A DNA stretch of 64,000 nt from Nonlabens arenilitoris (GTDB lineage: Bacteria; Bacteroidota; Bacteroidia; Flavobacteriales; Flavobacteriaceae), in NCBI RefSeq assembly GCF_002954765.1, contig NZ_MTPW01000001.1, forward strand, positions 3,175,501 through 3,239,500, written 5' to 3'. A model generated the notes under the pieces. That model worked only from the letters and a program-made list of their open reading frames with translations, searched no databases and was not told the DNA's origin. The translations under genes were made by a program, and so were the position numbers. This document shows, piece by piece, positions 33,286 to 42,522 of this stretch; position 1 is the stretch's first letter; the number at the start of each line of letters is the position of its first letter.

Positions 33286-34440
33286 ATGACTGCGAGTACA
33301 GCAATTCAAAAAAACACCTCATTTAAACTGGACTCTATTGAAGATGCCATTGAGGATATCAAAAAGGGGAAAGTTATCATTGTTGTAGATGATGAAAACA
33401 GGGAAAATGAAGGTGACTTTTTAGCTTCTGCACAATCTGTTACTCCTGAAATGATCAATTTTATGGCTACTCATGGTCGTGGATTAATATGCATGCCTAT
33501 CACTGAATCGCGTTGTAAAGAATTAGAGTTAGACATGATGGTTACAAATAATTCTGATCCTATGGAAACTGCATTTACAGTTTCTGTTGATTTAAGAGGT
33601 CATGGTGTAACTACTGGTATAAGTGCTAGCGATAGAGCAAAAACTATACAAGCGATGATTCACAAAGACACGAGAAGTCATGACTTAAGTAAACCAGGTC
33701 ATATCTTTCCTTTAAGAGCTCGTGACGGTGGCGTTTTAAGAAGAACTGGTCATACTGAAGCTGCTATTGATTTTGCAAGATTAGCTGGACATGAACCTGC
33801 TGGTGTGATTGTAGAAATCATGAATGAAGATGGAACCATGGCTCGCCTTCCACAATTAATAGAAGTCGCAAAAAAGTTTGACGTTAAACTGGTCTCTATT
33901 GAAGACTTAGTTGCTTATCGTATGAAAAACGATAGTCTCATAGAAAAGAAAGAAGACTTTAATCTACGTACCCGTTTTGGTGAATATAGATTAAGAGCTT
34001 ATCAACAAACTACTAATCAACAAATACATCTCGCTTTAACTTTAGGTGATTGGGATGAAAATGAAGAAGTGCTCACCCGTATGAATTCTACACAGGTAAA
34101 CAATGACTTATTTAGTACGCTTACCTCTGAGGCAGATCGTAAATTAGACGCCATGTTTGAACGTTTGAATAAAGAAGGTAAAGGAGCAATTGTATTCATT
34201 AATCAACAATTTCAACCAGAAAATATGTTGAGTAGATTAGAACAATTAAAAGCGTTACAAGAAAATGGCGAGGTAAAAGCGCCGCGTAAGAATTTAGATA
34301 ATAGAGATTACGGTATAGGTGCTCAAATTTTACATGATTTAAAAATCTCAAAATTAAAACTGTTAACTAACAGTGAGCAAAGCAAGCGAATAGGTATGAT
34401 AGGTTATGGTCTAGAAATTACTGAAACCATAAGCTATTAA
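33286..34440 (+). CDS. ribB: 3,4-dihydroxy-2-butanone 4-phosphate synthase with degenerate GTP cyclohydrolase II domain
   Basis: 384 residues from ATG 33286 (MTASTAIQKN). Residues about 15-215 are the RibB domain, which makes the four-carbon unit of riboflavin: VVDDENRENEGDF, HGRGLICMPIT, SASDRAKTIQAM, GHIFPLRARDGGVLRRTGHTEAAIDFARLAG. The C-terminal half has the RibA fold (LRTRFGEYRLRAYQ ... NRDYGIGAQILHDLKISKLKLLTNSEQSKRIGMIGYGLEI), but the zinc site of RibA (three cysteines in CLTGDxFxSxRCDCG) reads RMNSTQVNNDLFSTLTSEADRK, without cysteine. The cyclohydrolase half should therefore be inactive and another RibA must supply that step. Confidence 0.92.
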   Translation: MTASTAIQKNTSFKLDSIEDAIEDIKKGKVIIVVDDENRENEGDFLASAQSVTPEMINFMATHGRGLICMPITESRCKELELDMMVTNNSDPMETAFTVSVDLRGHGVTTGISASDRAKTIQAMIHKDTRSHDLSKPGHIFPLRARDGGVLRRTGHTEAAIDFARLAGHEPAGVIVEIMNEDGTMARLPQLIEVAKKFDVKLVSIEDLVAYRMKNDSLIEKKEDFNLRTRFGEYRLRAYQQTTNQQIHLALTLGDWDENEEVLTRMNSTQVNNDLFSTLTSEADRKLDAMFERLNKEGKGAIVFINQQFQPENMLSRLEQLKALQENGEVKAPRKNLDNRDYGIGAQILHDLKISKLKLLTNSEQSKRIGMIGYGLEITETISY

Positions 34441-34442
34441 AC

Positions 34443-35255
34443 ATGTTTACTAAAACTACAGAGCAAGACTCCTTATATGATGGACTAGAAAACATGTCCA
34501 CGATAGATTTGCTCAATAACATCAATCGTGAAGATCAAAAAGTAGCTCTCGCAGTACAGCAAGTGATTCCTCAAATAGAATCTTTTGTAGAAGTTATAGT
34601 TAATAAGATGAAAACTGGTGGTCGTCTATTTTATATAGGTGCAGGAACTAGTGGTAGATTAGGAATACTAGACGCAAGTGAATGTCCTCCTACTTTTGGT
34701 GTTTCACCAGAAAAAATCATAGGCCTTATTGCAGGTGGCGATACAGCCATTAGACATGCTGTTGAGAACGCAGAAGATGATTCTAAACAAGCCATTAAGG
34801 ATCTTCAAGAGCATTCCGTTAATGACAATGATACAGTCCTAGGTATCGCAGCTAGTGGTACGACACCCTACGTATTAGGCGGTTTACAAAGCTGTAATCA
34901 ATTAAACATAACTACAGGAGCTATTACTTGTAATAATAATAGCCCTATCGCTGTTGAGGCACAATTCCCTATTACACCTATTGTAGGACCAGAATTTGTA
35001 ACTGGTAGTAGTCGTATGAAGGCTGGTACCGCTCAAAAAATGATTCTAAATATGATAAGTACAACGGTAATGATAAAATTAGGTCACATTAAGGGTAATA
35101 AAATGGTAGACATGCAATTGAGTAATGATAAACTGGTTGATCGTGGTACTAGAATGATTATGGAACAAACTGGGATCAATTATGATAATGCTCACAAAGC
35201 ATTGCTAGAATATGGTAGTGTACGATCTGCTGTTAACCATATAGAGAGCTGTTAA
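34443..35255 (+). CDS. murQ: N-acetylmuramic acid 6-phosphate etherase
   Basis: 270-residue SIS-domain enzyme that cleaves the lactyl ether of MurNAc-6-phosphate in cell-wall recycling. Motifs seen: GGRLFYIGAGTSGRLGILDASECPPTFG, GGDTAIRHAVENAEDD, GIAASGTTPYVLGGL, TGSSRMKAGTAQKMILNMISTTVMIKLGHIKGNKMVDM. Length is slightly below the usual 300. It starts 2 bases after the ribB stop and overlaps the next gene by one base; no anhydro-MurNAc kinase gene is adjacent. Confidence 0.94.
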   Translation: MFTKTTEQDSLYDGLENMSTIDLLNNINREDQKVALAVQQVIPQIESFVEVIVNKMKTGGRLFYIGAGTSGRLGILDASECPPTFGVSPEKIIGLIAGGDTAIRHAVENAEDDSKQAIKDLQEHSVNDNDTVLGIAASGTTPYVLGGLQSCNQLNITTGAITCNNNSPIAVEAQFPITPIVGPEFVTGSSRMKAGTAQKMILNMISTTVMIKLGHIKGNKMVDMQLSNDKLVDRGTRMIMEQTGINYDNAHKALLEYGSVRSAVNHIESC

Positions 35256-35494
35256 TGGACCAGCAACAACCATCTACTGATAAAGAAGTTCTAGGTAAAG
35301 GGATCACTAGACTATTAACCGCAATACCATTTTTAATCGCTGGACCTATTTTAACTTATTTAGGTGCAGGAAGTGATCATCCTATCATTTTTTTAATGCC
35401 AGGAATTGCATTTTGCATATTAGCAGTGGTTTTTATTTTTCAAGGAATCAATACAATATTAGACTCCATGTTTAAAACAGATAAAAGAAGATAA
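35255..35494 (+). CDS. DUF6095 family small membrane protein
   Basis: 79 residues with two membrane segments (about 17-37 and 43-65: RLLTAIPFLIAGPILTYLGAGSDHPIIFLMPGIAFCILAVVFIFQGINTIL). It fits the Flavobacterial DUF6095 pattern. Its start overlaps the murQ stop (TAATG). Function unknown; inner membrane. Confidence 0.8.
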   Translation: MDQQQPSTDKEVLGKGITRLLTAIPFLIAGPILTYLGAGSDHPIIFLMPGIAFCILAVVFIFQGINTILDSMFKTDKRR

Positions 35495-35533
35495 TATTTT
35501 TTTTATTTGATCGTTAACAATAGATATTCAATT

Positions 35534-35552
35534 CTGCTTTCGCGTAAGCGTA
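35534..35552. repeat. Genome palindrome copy 6 (variant)
   Basis: CTGCTTTCGCGTAAGCGTA, the same CGCG-T variant as copy 4, just before the ATG at 35555. It argues that the gene starts at 35555 and not at the upstream 35507. Confidence 0.8.
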
Positions 35553-35554
35553 AA

Positions 35555-36328
35555 ATGACCAACACAATGCTTAGATTAAATACAGTTCTATTAATAACAA
35601 TCTTATTACTTTCTATCTCTTGTAAAGATCAATCTGCGACCACGAAAGAGACTTCTTATAAAATTACTGGCAATGTGATGGATTATGAAGGCCATGATGC
35701 GCAAGTGAATATCATGGGCTTTTTTGTAGATCCTTTATTTAAAGGTAGCATAGATGAAAGTGGAACCTTGATAATTGAGTTACCAAATGAATTTAATAAG
35801 ACGTCTCAAAAAGCATTTGACGATTACAACTCCTTAAGCGACGCTGCTTATGAATTAAGTTCCATAGGAATAGAAGATATTTTCAGTCCATTAGAAAATC
35901 TTACCATTTCTAATCCAGATGTAAACATTGCTTTAGCAGGTAAATATTACGGGTTTGAAACGTATGAAGATGGCGTTAGAACAGGACGCATATTTCCCGG
36001 ATCCTCTAAAGAATTTATTACCTATAACATTAATCCAGAAAAACATGAACCTATAAAAGGTCATTTTTATATGTGGCTATATTGTGACGGTAAAACAAGT
36101 ATACGTGGAAATAATAAATTACCTATTGAAGTAAATGCATCTGGTGAGGTCATCAAAGAATCAACGAGAGAATATAATATCACTTTAAAGAAAGGATGGA
36201 ATGTAGTTAAATATACTGTTATAGCTACAGAAAAAGATTCTAATGGAATTGAACAAGTGATGAAATCTTCATTTACTACCGAAGAAAATTATGAAAATGA
36301 AATATATTGGCATTATTTTCAATTGTAA
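35555..36328 (+). CDS. Hypothetical lipoprotein (257 aa)
   Basis: Lipoprotein signal MTNTMLRLNTVLLITILLLSISC (lipobox LSIS-C). The upstream frame to 35507 is rejected because it would translate the palindrome and spoil the signal. The mature part begins with a small beta domain (SYKITGNVMDYEGHDAQVNIMGFFVDPLFKGSIDESGTLIIELP), as in carboxypeptidase-regulatory-like or DUF4369-like lipoproteins; the rest is unassigned (GWNVVKYTVIATEKDSNGIEQVMKSSF). Function unknown. Confidence 0.65.
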   Translation: MTNTMLRLNTVLLITILLLSISCKDQSATTKETSYKITGNVMDYEGHDAQVNIMGFFVDPLFKGSIDESGTLIIELPNEFNKTSQKAFDDYNSLSDAAYELSSIGIEDIFSPLENLTISNPDVNIALAGKYYGFETYEDGVRTGRIFPGSSKEFITYNINPEKHEPIKGHFYMWLYCDGKTSIRGNNKLPIEVNASGEVIKESTREYNITLKKGWNVVKYTVIATEKDSNGIEQVMKSSFTTEENYENEIYWHYFQL

Positions 36329-36516
36329 CACTTTAAGCAATCGACAAGTGGTGTTTAAAATCAGATTAAGAGAATCATTAACAGATTGACAATGAAACGC
36401 ATAAAGAAATAAGTGTTTGTTAACGATTATTAAAGTCCCGATAGCGAAAACTTAACAGAATTTTCAGAAGTGCTATTAAATAGGAGTAGTTTTGTGTACC
36501 TCAAATTAATAGGAAC

Positions 36517-37239
36517 ATGAAAAAAATATTTACTTTTTTTGTATTAGGAATTATAGCAGCAGCTTGTTCCACTGAAGACGCAAACGTAGATCAATATGAA
36601 GCTCAAAATATCGATAAGATGACTGAAGCTGAATTTGTTGATTTTATGCAAAACATAGCTATTAGTCGTGACGTTTTACCTAGTGAATTAAATCCAGAAG
36701 AATCTGTTTATCCTTTACCTATTGAATCGATCAGTACTATTGGAGAAGAAAAATTTCTTATTGAAGATCCAGATTTCGGAGCATGTTTAGTAAGAGACAT
36801 CAATTTACCAGGTACTGGTACTGTTGGTAACTTTGAAGTAACAAAGTTTAACGATAATAATGGTGAAGGAATCAGTAACACTAAATTTGATTTTAAATAT
36901 ACCGCTGCTCCAGGATGGTACATTTCTTCTATCTCTATGAATGTTGTAGGTGATTGTAGCTTAACGCCTTTAGTTAATGGTATCCCAGATGTATGTGCTT
37001 TTAACATTAGAAATTGTTTTTCTGGAAGACGTACCGGTGTAACTTATAGATTTAGAGATAACTGTTTACCTGACTGTACTTGTCTTGCTGCTTATGTAGT
37101 AATGTATACTTTAAAAGATAATGGTTGTGTAGATCGTTGTGTAGGTGTATGGGTAGATGGTGAACAATTAGGTCTTAGTGATACTGCAAAATCTAACACA
37201 TTCTGTCAAGATGATTGTGGAGAAGTTCAAGATAACTAG
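36517..37239 (+). CDS. Cysteine-rich lipoprotein (240 aa)
   Basis: Lipoprotein signal MKKIFTFFVLGIIAAAC (lipobox IAAA-C). The mature part has about a dozen further cysteines, several in pairs (DNCLPDCTCLAAY, NGCVDRCVGVWVDG, TFCQDDCGEV), which suggests disulfides and a surface location. I recognise no family. A strong terminator follows 11 bases after the stop, so it is transcribed alone. Confidence 0.65.
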   Translation: MKKIFTFFVLGIIAAACSTEDANVDQYEAQNIDKMTEAEFVDFMQNIAISRDVLPSELNPEESVYPLPIESISTIGEEKFLIEDPDFGACLVRDINLPGTGTVGNFEVTKFNDNNGEGISNTKFDFKYTAAPGWYISSISMNVVGDCSLTPLVNGIPDVCAFNIRNCFSGRRTGVTYRFRDNCLPDCTCLAAYVVMYTLKDNGCVDRCVGVWVDGEQLGLSDTAKSNTFCQDDCGEVQDN

Positions 37240-37250
37240 AACATACTTTT

Positions 37251-37285
37251 AAAAAAAAGCGCTCCAAATGGAGCGCTTTTTTTTT
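37251..37285 (+). terminator. Strong rho-independent terminator
   Basis: AAAAAAAAGCGCTCC-AAAT-GGAGCGCTTTTTTTT, a perfect stem with A and T flanks; it can work in both directions. Confidence 0.93.
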
Positions 37286-37350
37286 GCGCTATATTTAATA
37301 ATAATAAATCAAGATTATCCGTTAATTAAATAATCATGGCATCGTTTTAG

Positions 37351-37358
37351 TAACTTTG
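37351..37358 (+). promoter_or_regulatory. -7 box of the OstA-like gene
   Basis: TAACTTTG matches TAnnTTTG. It ends 1 base before the ATG at 37360, so that ATG would precede the transcript; the TTG at 37378 (KIIISSLIFVISFLGFSQ) is the better start. Confidence 0.55.
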
Positions 37359-37377
37359 TATGTTAAAATCAATTCTA

Positions 37378-39089
37378 TTGAAAATTATAATTAGCTCTCT
37401 AATATTTGTTATATCATTTCTTGGTTTTAGTCAGGATATACCATTAAAAAGTAATGACCTAGCTCCTACTGAAAATGATTCTATCATTAATGTAATTTCT
37501 GAATATCAGTTCATTGATGAAGAAAATTATCCGGACGCTATTATATATGCAAAATCTGATGCCCAACAAGTCTATGTTGTACATCAAGGTATTAAAATGT
37601 GGTGTGACCAGGCTGTTTTTTATAAAAAAGACAATTTTTTAAGAGCTCTAGGCTCTGTACGTATGAATCAAGGCGACAGCGTTCTTATGAATTCAAAATA
37701 TGCAGAGTACAATGGTAATACTCAATTAGCCTTTGCAGCAGGTAAAGTGAATATGCGCAGTCCAGAGACCACTTTATCTACAGATACCTTATACTTTGAT
37801 CGTAATAAACAACAAGCTTATTATAGAAGCGGTGGAACTGTAAAAGATACGGCTAGCACACTTACCAGTCGTGTGGGACGTTTTTTTATGCAAGAAAAAA
37901 AATATCAATTCATCGATGATGTAGTAATTGTCAATCCAGATTATACCATTAATTCTAGTCAGGTAAATTTTATACTGAAACGGGACATGCTTATTTATAT
38001 GGTCCATCGACCATAAAAGGTAAAGCGAGTACCGTCTATTGTGAACGTGGTTTTTATGATACACGCAATGACTATGGACATTTTGTAAAAAAATCTAAAA
38101 TAGATTATAATAATAGAACTGTTACTGGAGATAGTTTATACTTTAATCGTGTCACTAATTTTGCTAGCGCGACAAATAATATAGTCGTAACAGACACCAT
38201 AAATAATTCTATTATTAAAGGCCATTATGCCGAAGTCTTTAGAGACAAAGATTCTGTTTTTATAACAAAAAGAGCTGTTGCTATATCGTTGCAAGAGGCA
38301 GATTCTGTATACATACATGCAGATACTCTAATGGTAACAGGTCCAGAAGATAATCGCATTGTACGAGGTTTTAGAGACGTAAGACTTTTTAAAAGTGATT
38401 TAAGCGGTCGTTGTGACTCTATTCACACCAGGCAATCTACTGGACTTACTAAAATGATAAAAAAACCTGTTTTATGGAGTGGTAAAAGTCAAATAACAGG
38501 AGATTCAATTCATCTACAAAGCAATGTAGAAACAGAAAAACTAGATTCTTTAAGAGTGTTTTATAATGCCTTTATAGTTGATAAGGATACCATTCATGAT
38601 GGTTATAACCAGATAAAAGGTAAAGAACTCATAGGATTATTTAAGGACAATGAATTAAATAAAGTAAAAATAGATAAGAATGTAGAAAATCTATTGTATG
38701 TTTCTAATGAATCTGATGAACTAGTTGGGATTAATAAAGGGACCAGTAGTAAGTTAGAAATCACCTTTAAAAATGGTGATATTGCCATTATAAAACCTAT
38801 CGGGAATCCTAAAGATGAAACCATTCCACCTGATGAGCTTCCTGAAAACGCTAGAAGGTTAAGAGGCTTCAATTGGCGAGGTGAAGAACAGCTCAATTCT
38901 GTAGATGATCTATTTATGGGGAAACCTAAACCGGTACTTACAAAAATTCAAGGGCTACCGCTGCCTTTACAAGAAGAAGATTTCTTTGATGAGAACAACT
39001 CTTCTCAAATTAACGAAAACTCACGATTGAAGGATAAAAAGTTAATTGATAAAAAAGAAGATCAACAATTAATAGGTAAAAAGAAATAA
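37378..39089 (+). pseudogene. OstA-like protein, apparent single-base frameshift
   Basis: Signal peptide and an OstA/LptA-like beta-jellyroll repeat protein (YAKSDAQQVYVVHQGIKMWCDQAVFYKKDNFLRALGSVRMNQGDSVLMNSKYAEYNG...). The first frame stops at 38016, but the coding pattern continues in another frame from about 37970 (FYTETGHAYLYGPSTIKGKASTVYCERGFYDT...) without a break to 39089. One T more in the run TTTT at 37968-37971 joins the two into about 570 residues. LPS transport proteins of this fold carry lipopolysaccharide across the periplasm; LptF/G lies nearby. Either the gene is broken or the consensus is one base short. Confidence 0.85.
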
Positions 39090-39091
39090 CA

Positions 39092-40273
39092 TTGAAGAAA
39101 GACTTTTTTCAATATCAAGCTCCTACTACCCCATTTGCTCCAGCTCTTGAGGTATCGCATGCGCGTGGAAATTACATTTATGATGTCCACGGAAATAAAT
39201 ACTTAGATTGTGTGGCAGGAGTCAGTGCATTACCACTAGGACATTGTCATCCAGCGGTCACTACCGCCATTAAAAAACAAGTAGACTTATACATGCACGT
39301 GATGGTCTATGGAGAATATGCTCAAGAACCAGCAGTCGAGCTGTGTAAAAAAATAGCACAACACATGCCTGAACCACTCCAAATGACCTACCTGGTCAAC
39401 AGTGGTACAGAAGCTATGGAAGCAGCTATAAAGCTAGCACGTAGAGTAACCGGTAGAAGTGAATTGATCTCTATGCAACATGCATATCATGGTAACACCA
39501 TGGGATCTTTAAGTTTAATGGACTATGAAGAGCGCAAGGCACCTTTTAGACCATTAATACCTCAAATAAAACACATTAAGTTTAATTGTATGTCTCAATT
39601 AAATTTAATTACTTCCCAAACTGCTGCAGTAATCATAGAGTCGATTCAAGGCGGCGCTGGTTTTATAATTCCACACGCGTCGTGGTTAAAATCATTAAAG
39701 GCAAAATGTAATCAAACAGGTGCTTTACTTATTATAGATGAAATACAGCCCGGAATGGGCCGTACAGGCACAATGTTTTATTTCACCCAGCATGATATTA
39801 TTCCAGATATGGTGATTACTGGTAAAGGACTTGCAGGTGGTTTACCCATAGGTGCTCTTACCGCTAGTGCTACACATCTCAATCACTTTAAAGAAGCTCC
39901 CATGTTGGGACATATCACCACATTTGGCGGTAATCCAGTAATAGCCTCAGCGGCACTTGCCACAATGACTGAACTGGAAAAAGGAGACCTTATTAAGTCT
40001 GTAAGCCTTAAAGAATTACGCTTTCGCGAAAGCTTAAAAAACAAACACATTTTAGAAATAAGAGGTACAGGATTGATGCTAGCAGCCATACTGTCAGATG
40101 ATCAACACACTGCAGCCATAGTTGATGAATGTCGCAACCGTGGTGTTATTTTCTTTTTACTACTCTTTGAAAAAAGAGCCATAAGAATAACGCCACCACT
40201 AACAATAACAATAGATGAGATTGAAAAAGCGTGCAATATTTTAAATCAAGTTATTAACGAATTTTATAAATAA
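39092..40273 (+). CDS. Class III PLP-dependent aminotransferase
   Basis: 393 residues from a TTG start. Ornithine/acetylornithine-type fold: VHGNKYLDCVAGVSALPLGHCHP, the phosphate-binding VNSGTEAMEAAIKLAR, QHAYHGNTMGS, LLIIDEIQPGMGRTG (PLP-binding Asp), and the Schiff-base lysine in VITGKGLAGGLPIGA. Substrate undecided. A genome palindrome lies in frame at 40018-40035 (LRFRES). It begins 2 bases after the OstA-like gene. Confidence 0.9.
   Translation: MKKDFFQYQAPTTPFAPALEVSHARGNYIYDVHGNKYLDCVAGVSALPLGHCHPAVTTAIKKQVDLYMHVMVYGEYAQEPAVELCKKIAQHMPEPLQMTYLVNSGTEAMEAAIKLARRVTGRSELISMQHAYHGNTMGSLSLMDYEERKAPFRPLIPQIKHIKFNCMSQLNLITSQTAAVIIESIQGGAGFIIPHASWLKSLKAKCNQTGALLIIDEIQPGMGRTGTMFYFTQHDIIPDMVITGKGLAGGLPIGALTASATHLNHFKEAPMLGHITTFGGNPVIASAALATMTELEKGDLIKSVSLKELRFRESLKNKHILEIRGTGLMLAAILSDDQHTAAIVDECRNRGVIFFLLLFEKRAIRITPPLTITIDEIEKACNILNQVINEFYK
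40018..40035. repeat. Genome palindrome copy 7, inside the aminotransferase
   Basis: ACGCTTTCGCGAAAGCTT, read in frame as LRFRES near the end of the large domain. Confidence 0.8.
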
Positions 40274-40383
40274 TAACAGAATTTTAGACTGTTTATAAAA
40301 TGTTTATAACAGATTTTCAACTCTAATGGAAAGAATGGCAAATATTTTGAACTTAGTAAGAGTACAATTCTTAAAAACGATAT

Positions 40384-41763
40384 ATGCATTTTGAACTTAA
40401 TAGTGATGGCTTTATGAGCGTTAAAAAGTTTGAATTAATGCTTAAATCTAACGAGGTTGGATTTTTTGATAGTGAAGAATTTGAACAGATAGTTGAGCAT
40501 TATCTTGAGACAGGCAAAATGATTATGGCGCGTAAAGCCGTTCAGTTAGGCCTTTCACAACATCCTAGTTCTGTTGAAATTAGATTGTTACAAGCAGAGA
40601 TTCTCGTATTTGATAATGAGTTTGAACAAGCTCACGAATTATTAAACACTTTATACGAATTACAACCCCACAACTCTGAAATTTATATTCAGAAAGCTAA
40701 TATTTTTTCTAAATGTGATGATCATGAAAAAGCGATAGAACTTTTAAATCAAGCATTAAAACTTACTGAAGATCAAGCAGATGTATATAACTTAATAGGT
40801 ATGGAATACCTATTTATTGAAGATTATAATTTTGCTAAAGACAATTTTATAAAATGTCTAGAATTAGATGAGACAGACTATTCTGCCTTATACAACATCA
40901 TATATTGTTTTGATTTCTTAAAGCAGAATAAAGAAGCAATAACGTTTTTAAATAAATTTCTTAATTCTAATCCATATAGTGAGGTCGCCTGGCACCAGAT
41001 AGGTAAGCAATATTTTGATCTCAAAATGTATGACAAGGCTTTAGCAGCCTTTGATTTTGCCATCATATCAGATGAATTATTTGTGGGTGCTTATTTAGAG
41101 AAAGGTAAAGTCTTAGAAAAATTAGGGAAATATAATGAGGCGATAGAGAATTATCAAATCACTCTAGAACTGGATGATCCTACATCTTTTGCTTATTTAA
41201 GGTTAGGAAAGTGCTATCAAAAACTAGGTGCATTTGATCTAGCTGTAAAGTTCTATAAGAAAACCGTAAAAGAAGACCCTTTATTAGATAAAGGTTGGAT
41301 TGCATTAGTTGATTTTTACACAAAACAATTGAATTATCAAAAGGCTTTGAGTTATATAGAAAAAGCAACTGAAATAGATAGTGAAAATGCCCTATACTGG
41401 ATCAGATATGCAAAATTGAATAAGAAATTAAACTTTTTTGAAGAGGCAGAGTACGGATATCGCAAAGCAATCGATCTGGGTAATTATGAATTAGAAACCT
41501 GGTTACAACGTTCAGATATTTTATTATACCTAGGTGAAATTGATGGGCAAATTTCTAATTTAGAACATGGATTAGAATTTTATCCCGATGATGCTGAACT
41601 TGAATATAGACTAGCTGGTGCTTATTTTAAACAGCACAATATAACCAAAGGCAGATTTCATTTACAAAATGCTTTTAAAAATGATCCAGAATTCTTAATC
41701 ATTATAGAAGAGTTATATCCTGAAATATTGCAACTGGAAGAAGTCAAACATATCATTACATAA
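40384..41763 (+). CDS. Tetratricopeptide repeat protein
   Basis: 459 residues with no signal peptide. About ten TPR-like helix pairs run from residue 40 to the end (e.g. DVYNLIGMEYLFIEDYNFAKDNFIKCLELDETDYSALYNIIYCF, AYLEKGKVLEKLGKYNEAIENYQITLELDDPTSFAYLRLGKCYQKLG). TPR proteins bind partner proteins. It lies 10 bases before the CpsB-type phosphatase; what it binds is unknown. Confidence 0.88.
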   Translation: MHFELNSDGFMSVKKFELMLKSNEVGFFDSEEFEQIVEHYLETGKMIMARKAVQLGLSQHPSSVEIRLLQAEILVFDNEFEQAHELLNTLYELQPHNSEIYIQKANIFSKCDDHEKAIELLNQALKLTEDQADVYNLIGMEYLFIEDYNFAKDNFIKCLELDETDYSALYNIIYCFDFLKQNKEAITFLNKFLNSNPYSEVAWHQIGKQYFDLKMYDKALAAFDFAIISDELFVGAYLEKGKVLEKLGKYNEAIENYQITLELDDPTSFAYLRLGKCYQKLGAFDLAVKFYKKTVKEDPLLDKGWIALVDFYTKQLNYQKALSYIEKATEIDSENALYWIRYAKLNKKLNFFEEAEYGYRKAIDLGNYELETWLQRSDILLYLGEIDGQISNLEHGLEFYPDDAELEYRLAGAYFKQHNITKGRFHLQNAFKNDPEFLIIIEELYPEILQLEEVKHIIT

Positions 41764-41772
41764 ATACATTTC

Positions 41773-42504
41773 ATGTTATTTTTCTCAAAGAAAAGTTTCC
41801 TTGTAGACCACCTAGAAGGACTAATAGATATACATAACCATATCCTACCTAGTATTGACGATGGATCGCCTGATTTAATTACGACCTTAAAGATGATTGA
41901 ATTGTATCAAGAAATAGGATACAAAGGTTGTATAGCGACACCTCATACCATGGAAGACTATTATGGTAATGATATATCCACTATCACGTCAACTTATAAA
42001 GATACTATAGAGAATTTAAAAGAATTTAATCAAGATACATTTATCTACAATGCATCATCAGAGTATATGATGGATAGTGGTTTTGAACAACTAATTGAAA
42101 ATGAAAATCTACTTTTTTTAAAAGATCGTATTTTACTTACCGAGTTTTCCTATTTTCAAAAACCGGAATATGTAAATGAAGTTGTCTTTAACATGTTACA
42201 AAAAGACATCTCACCTATTCTAGCTCATCCCGAAAGATATAGATATATAAAAGGAATAGAAGAATATAAAGACTTAAAAGATAGAGGATTCTTATTTCAA
42301 CTTAATCTTCTCTCTATAGATGGACATTACGGTAAAGATGCTCAGAAAAAGGCAATTCTTCTATTAGAACATAACTTATACGATCTAGTAGGAACAGATG
42401 CTCATAAACCAGAACATTTGAGAAAAATAAGGGAAATACAAATTAAATCTAATATCCTTACTAATATTCAACCTGTAATAGAAAATAGCAAGCTAAACTT
42501 TTAA
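41773..42504 (+). CDS. CpsB/CapC-type tyrosine-protein phosphatase (PHP fold)
   Basis: 243 residues. PHP-type metal site: GLIDIHNHILPSIDDGSPDL (first His pair and Asp), ATPHTMEDYYG, LAHPERYRYI and VGTDAHKP near the end. This family removes phosphate from the tyrosine cluster of BY-kinases controlling polysaccharide chain length. The convergent gene on the other strand is exactly such a kinase. Its last five codons are shared by a palindrome with that gene. Confidence 0.9.
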   Translation: MLFFSKKSFLVDHLEGLIDIHNHILPSIDDGSPDLITTLKMIELYQEIGYKGCIATPHTMEDYYGNDISTITSTYKDTIENLKEFNQDTFIYNASSEYMMDSGFEQLIENENLLFLKDRILLTEFSYFQKPEYVNEVVFNMLQKDISPILAHPERYRYIKGIEEYKDLKDRGFLFQLNLLSIDGHYGKDAQKKAILLLEHNLYDLVGTDAHKPEHLRKIREIQIKSNILTNIQPVIENSKLNF

Positions 42505-42522
42505 TGTTTAAAAGTTTAGCTT
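42490..42522. terminator. Bidirectional hairpin shared by convergent gene ends
   Basis: Perfect 14-base inverted repeat AAGCTAAACTTTTA (42490-42503) and its complement (42509-42522), loop 5 bases. It contains the last codons and stop of both the phosphatase and the kinase, so both proteins end in KLNF. Probably terminates both transcripts. Confidence 0.75.

Noticed and set aside
35507..35554. Extension of the lipoprotein gene to 35507
   Set aside because: It would translate a copy of the genome palindrome and put a charged stretch in front of a clean lipoprotein signal.
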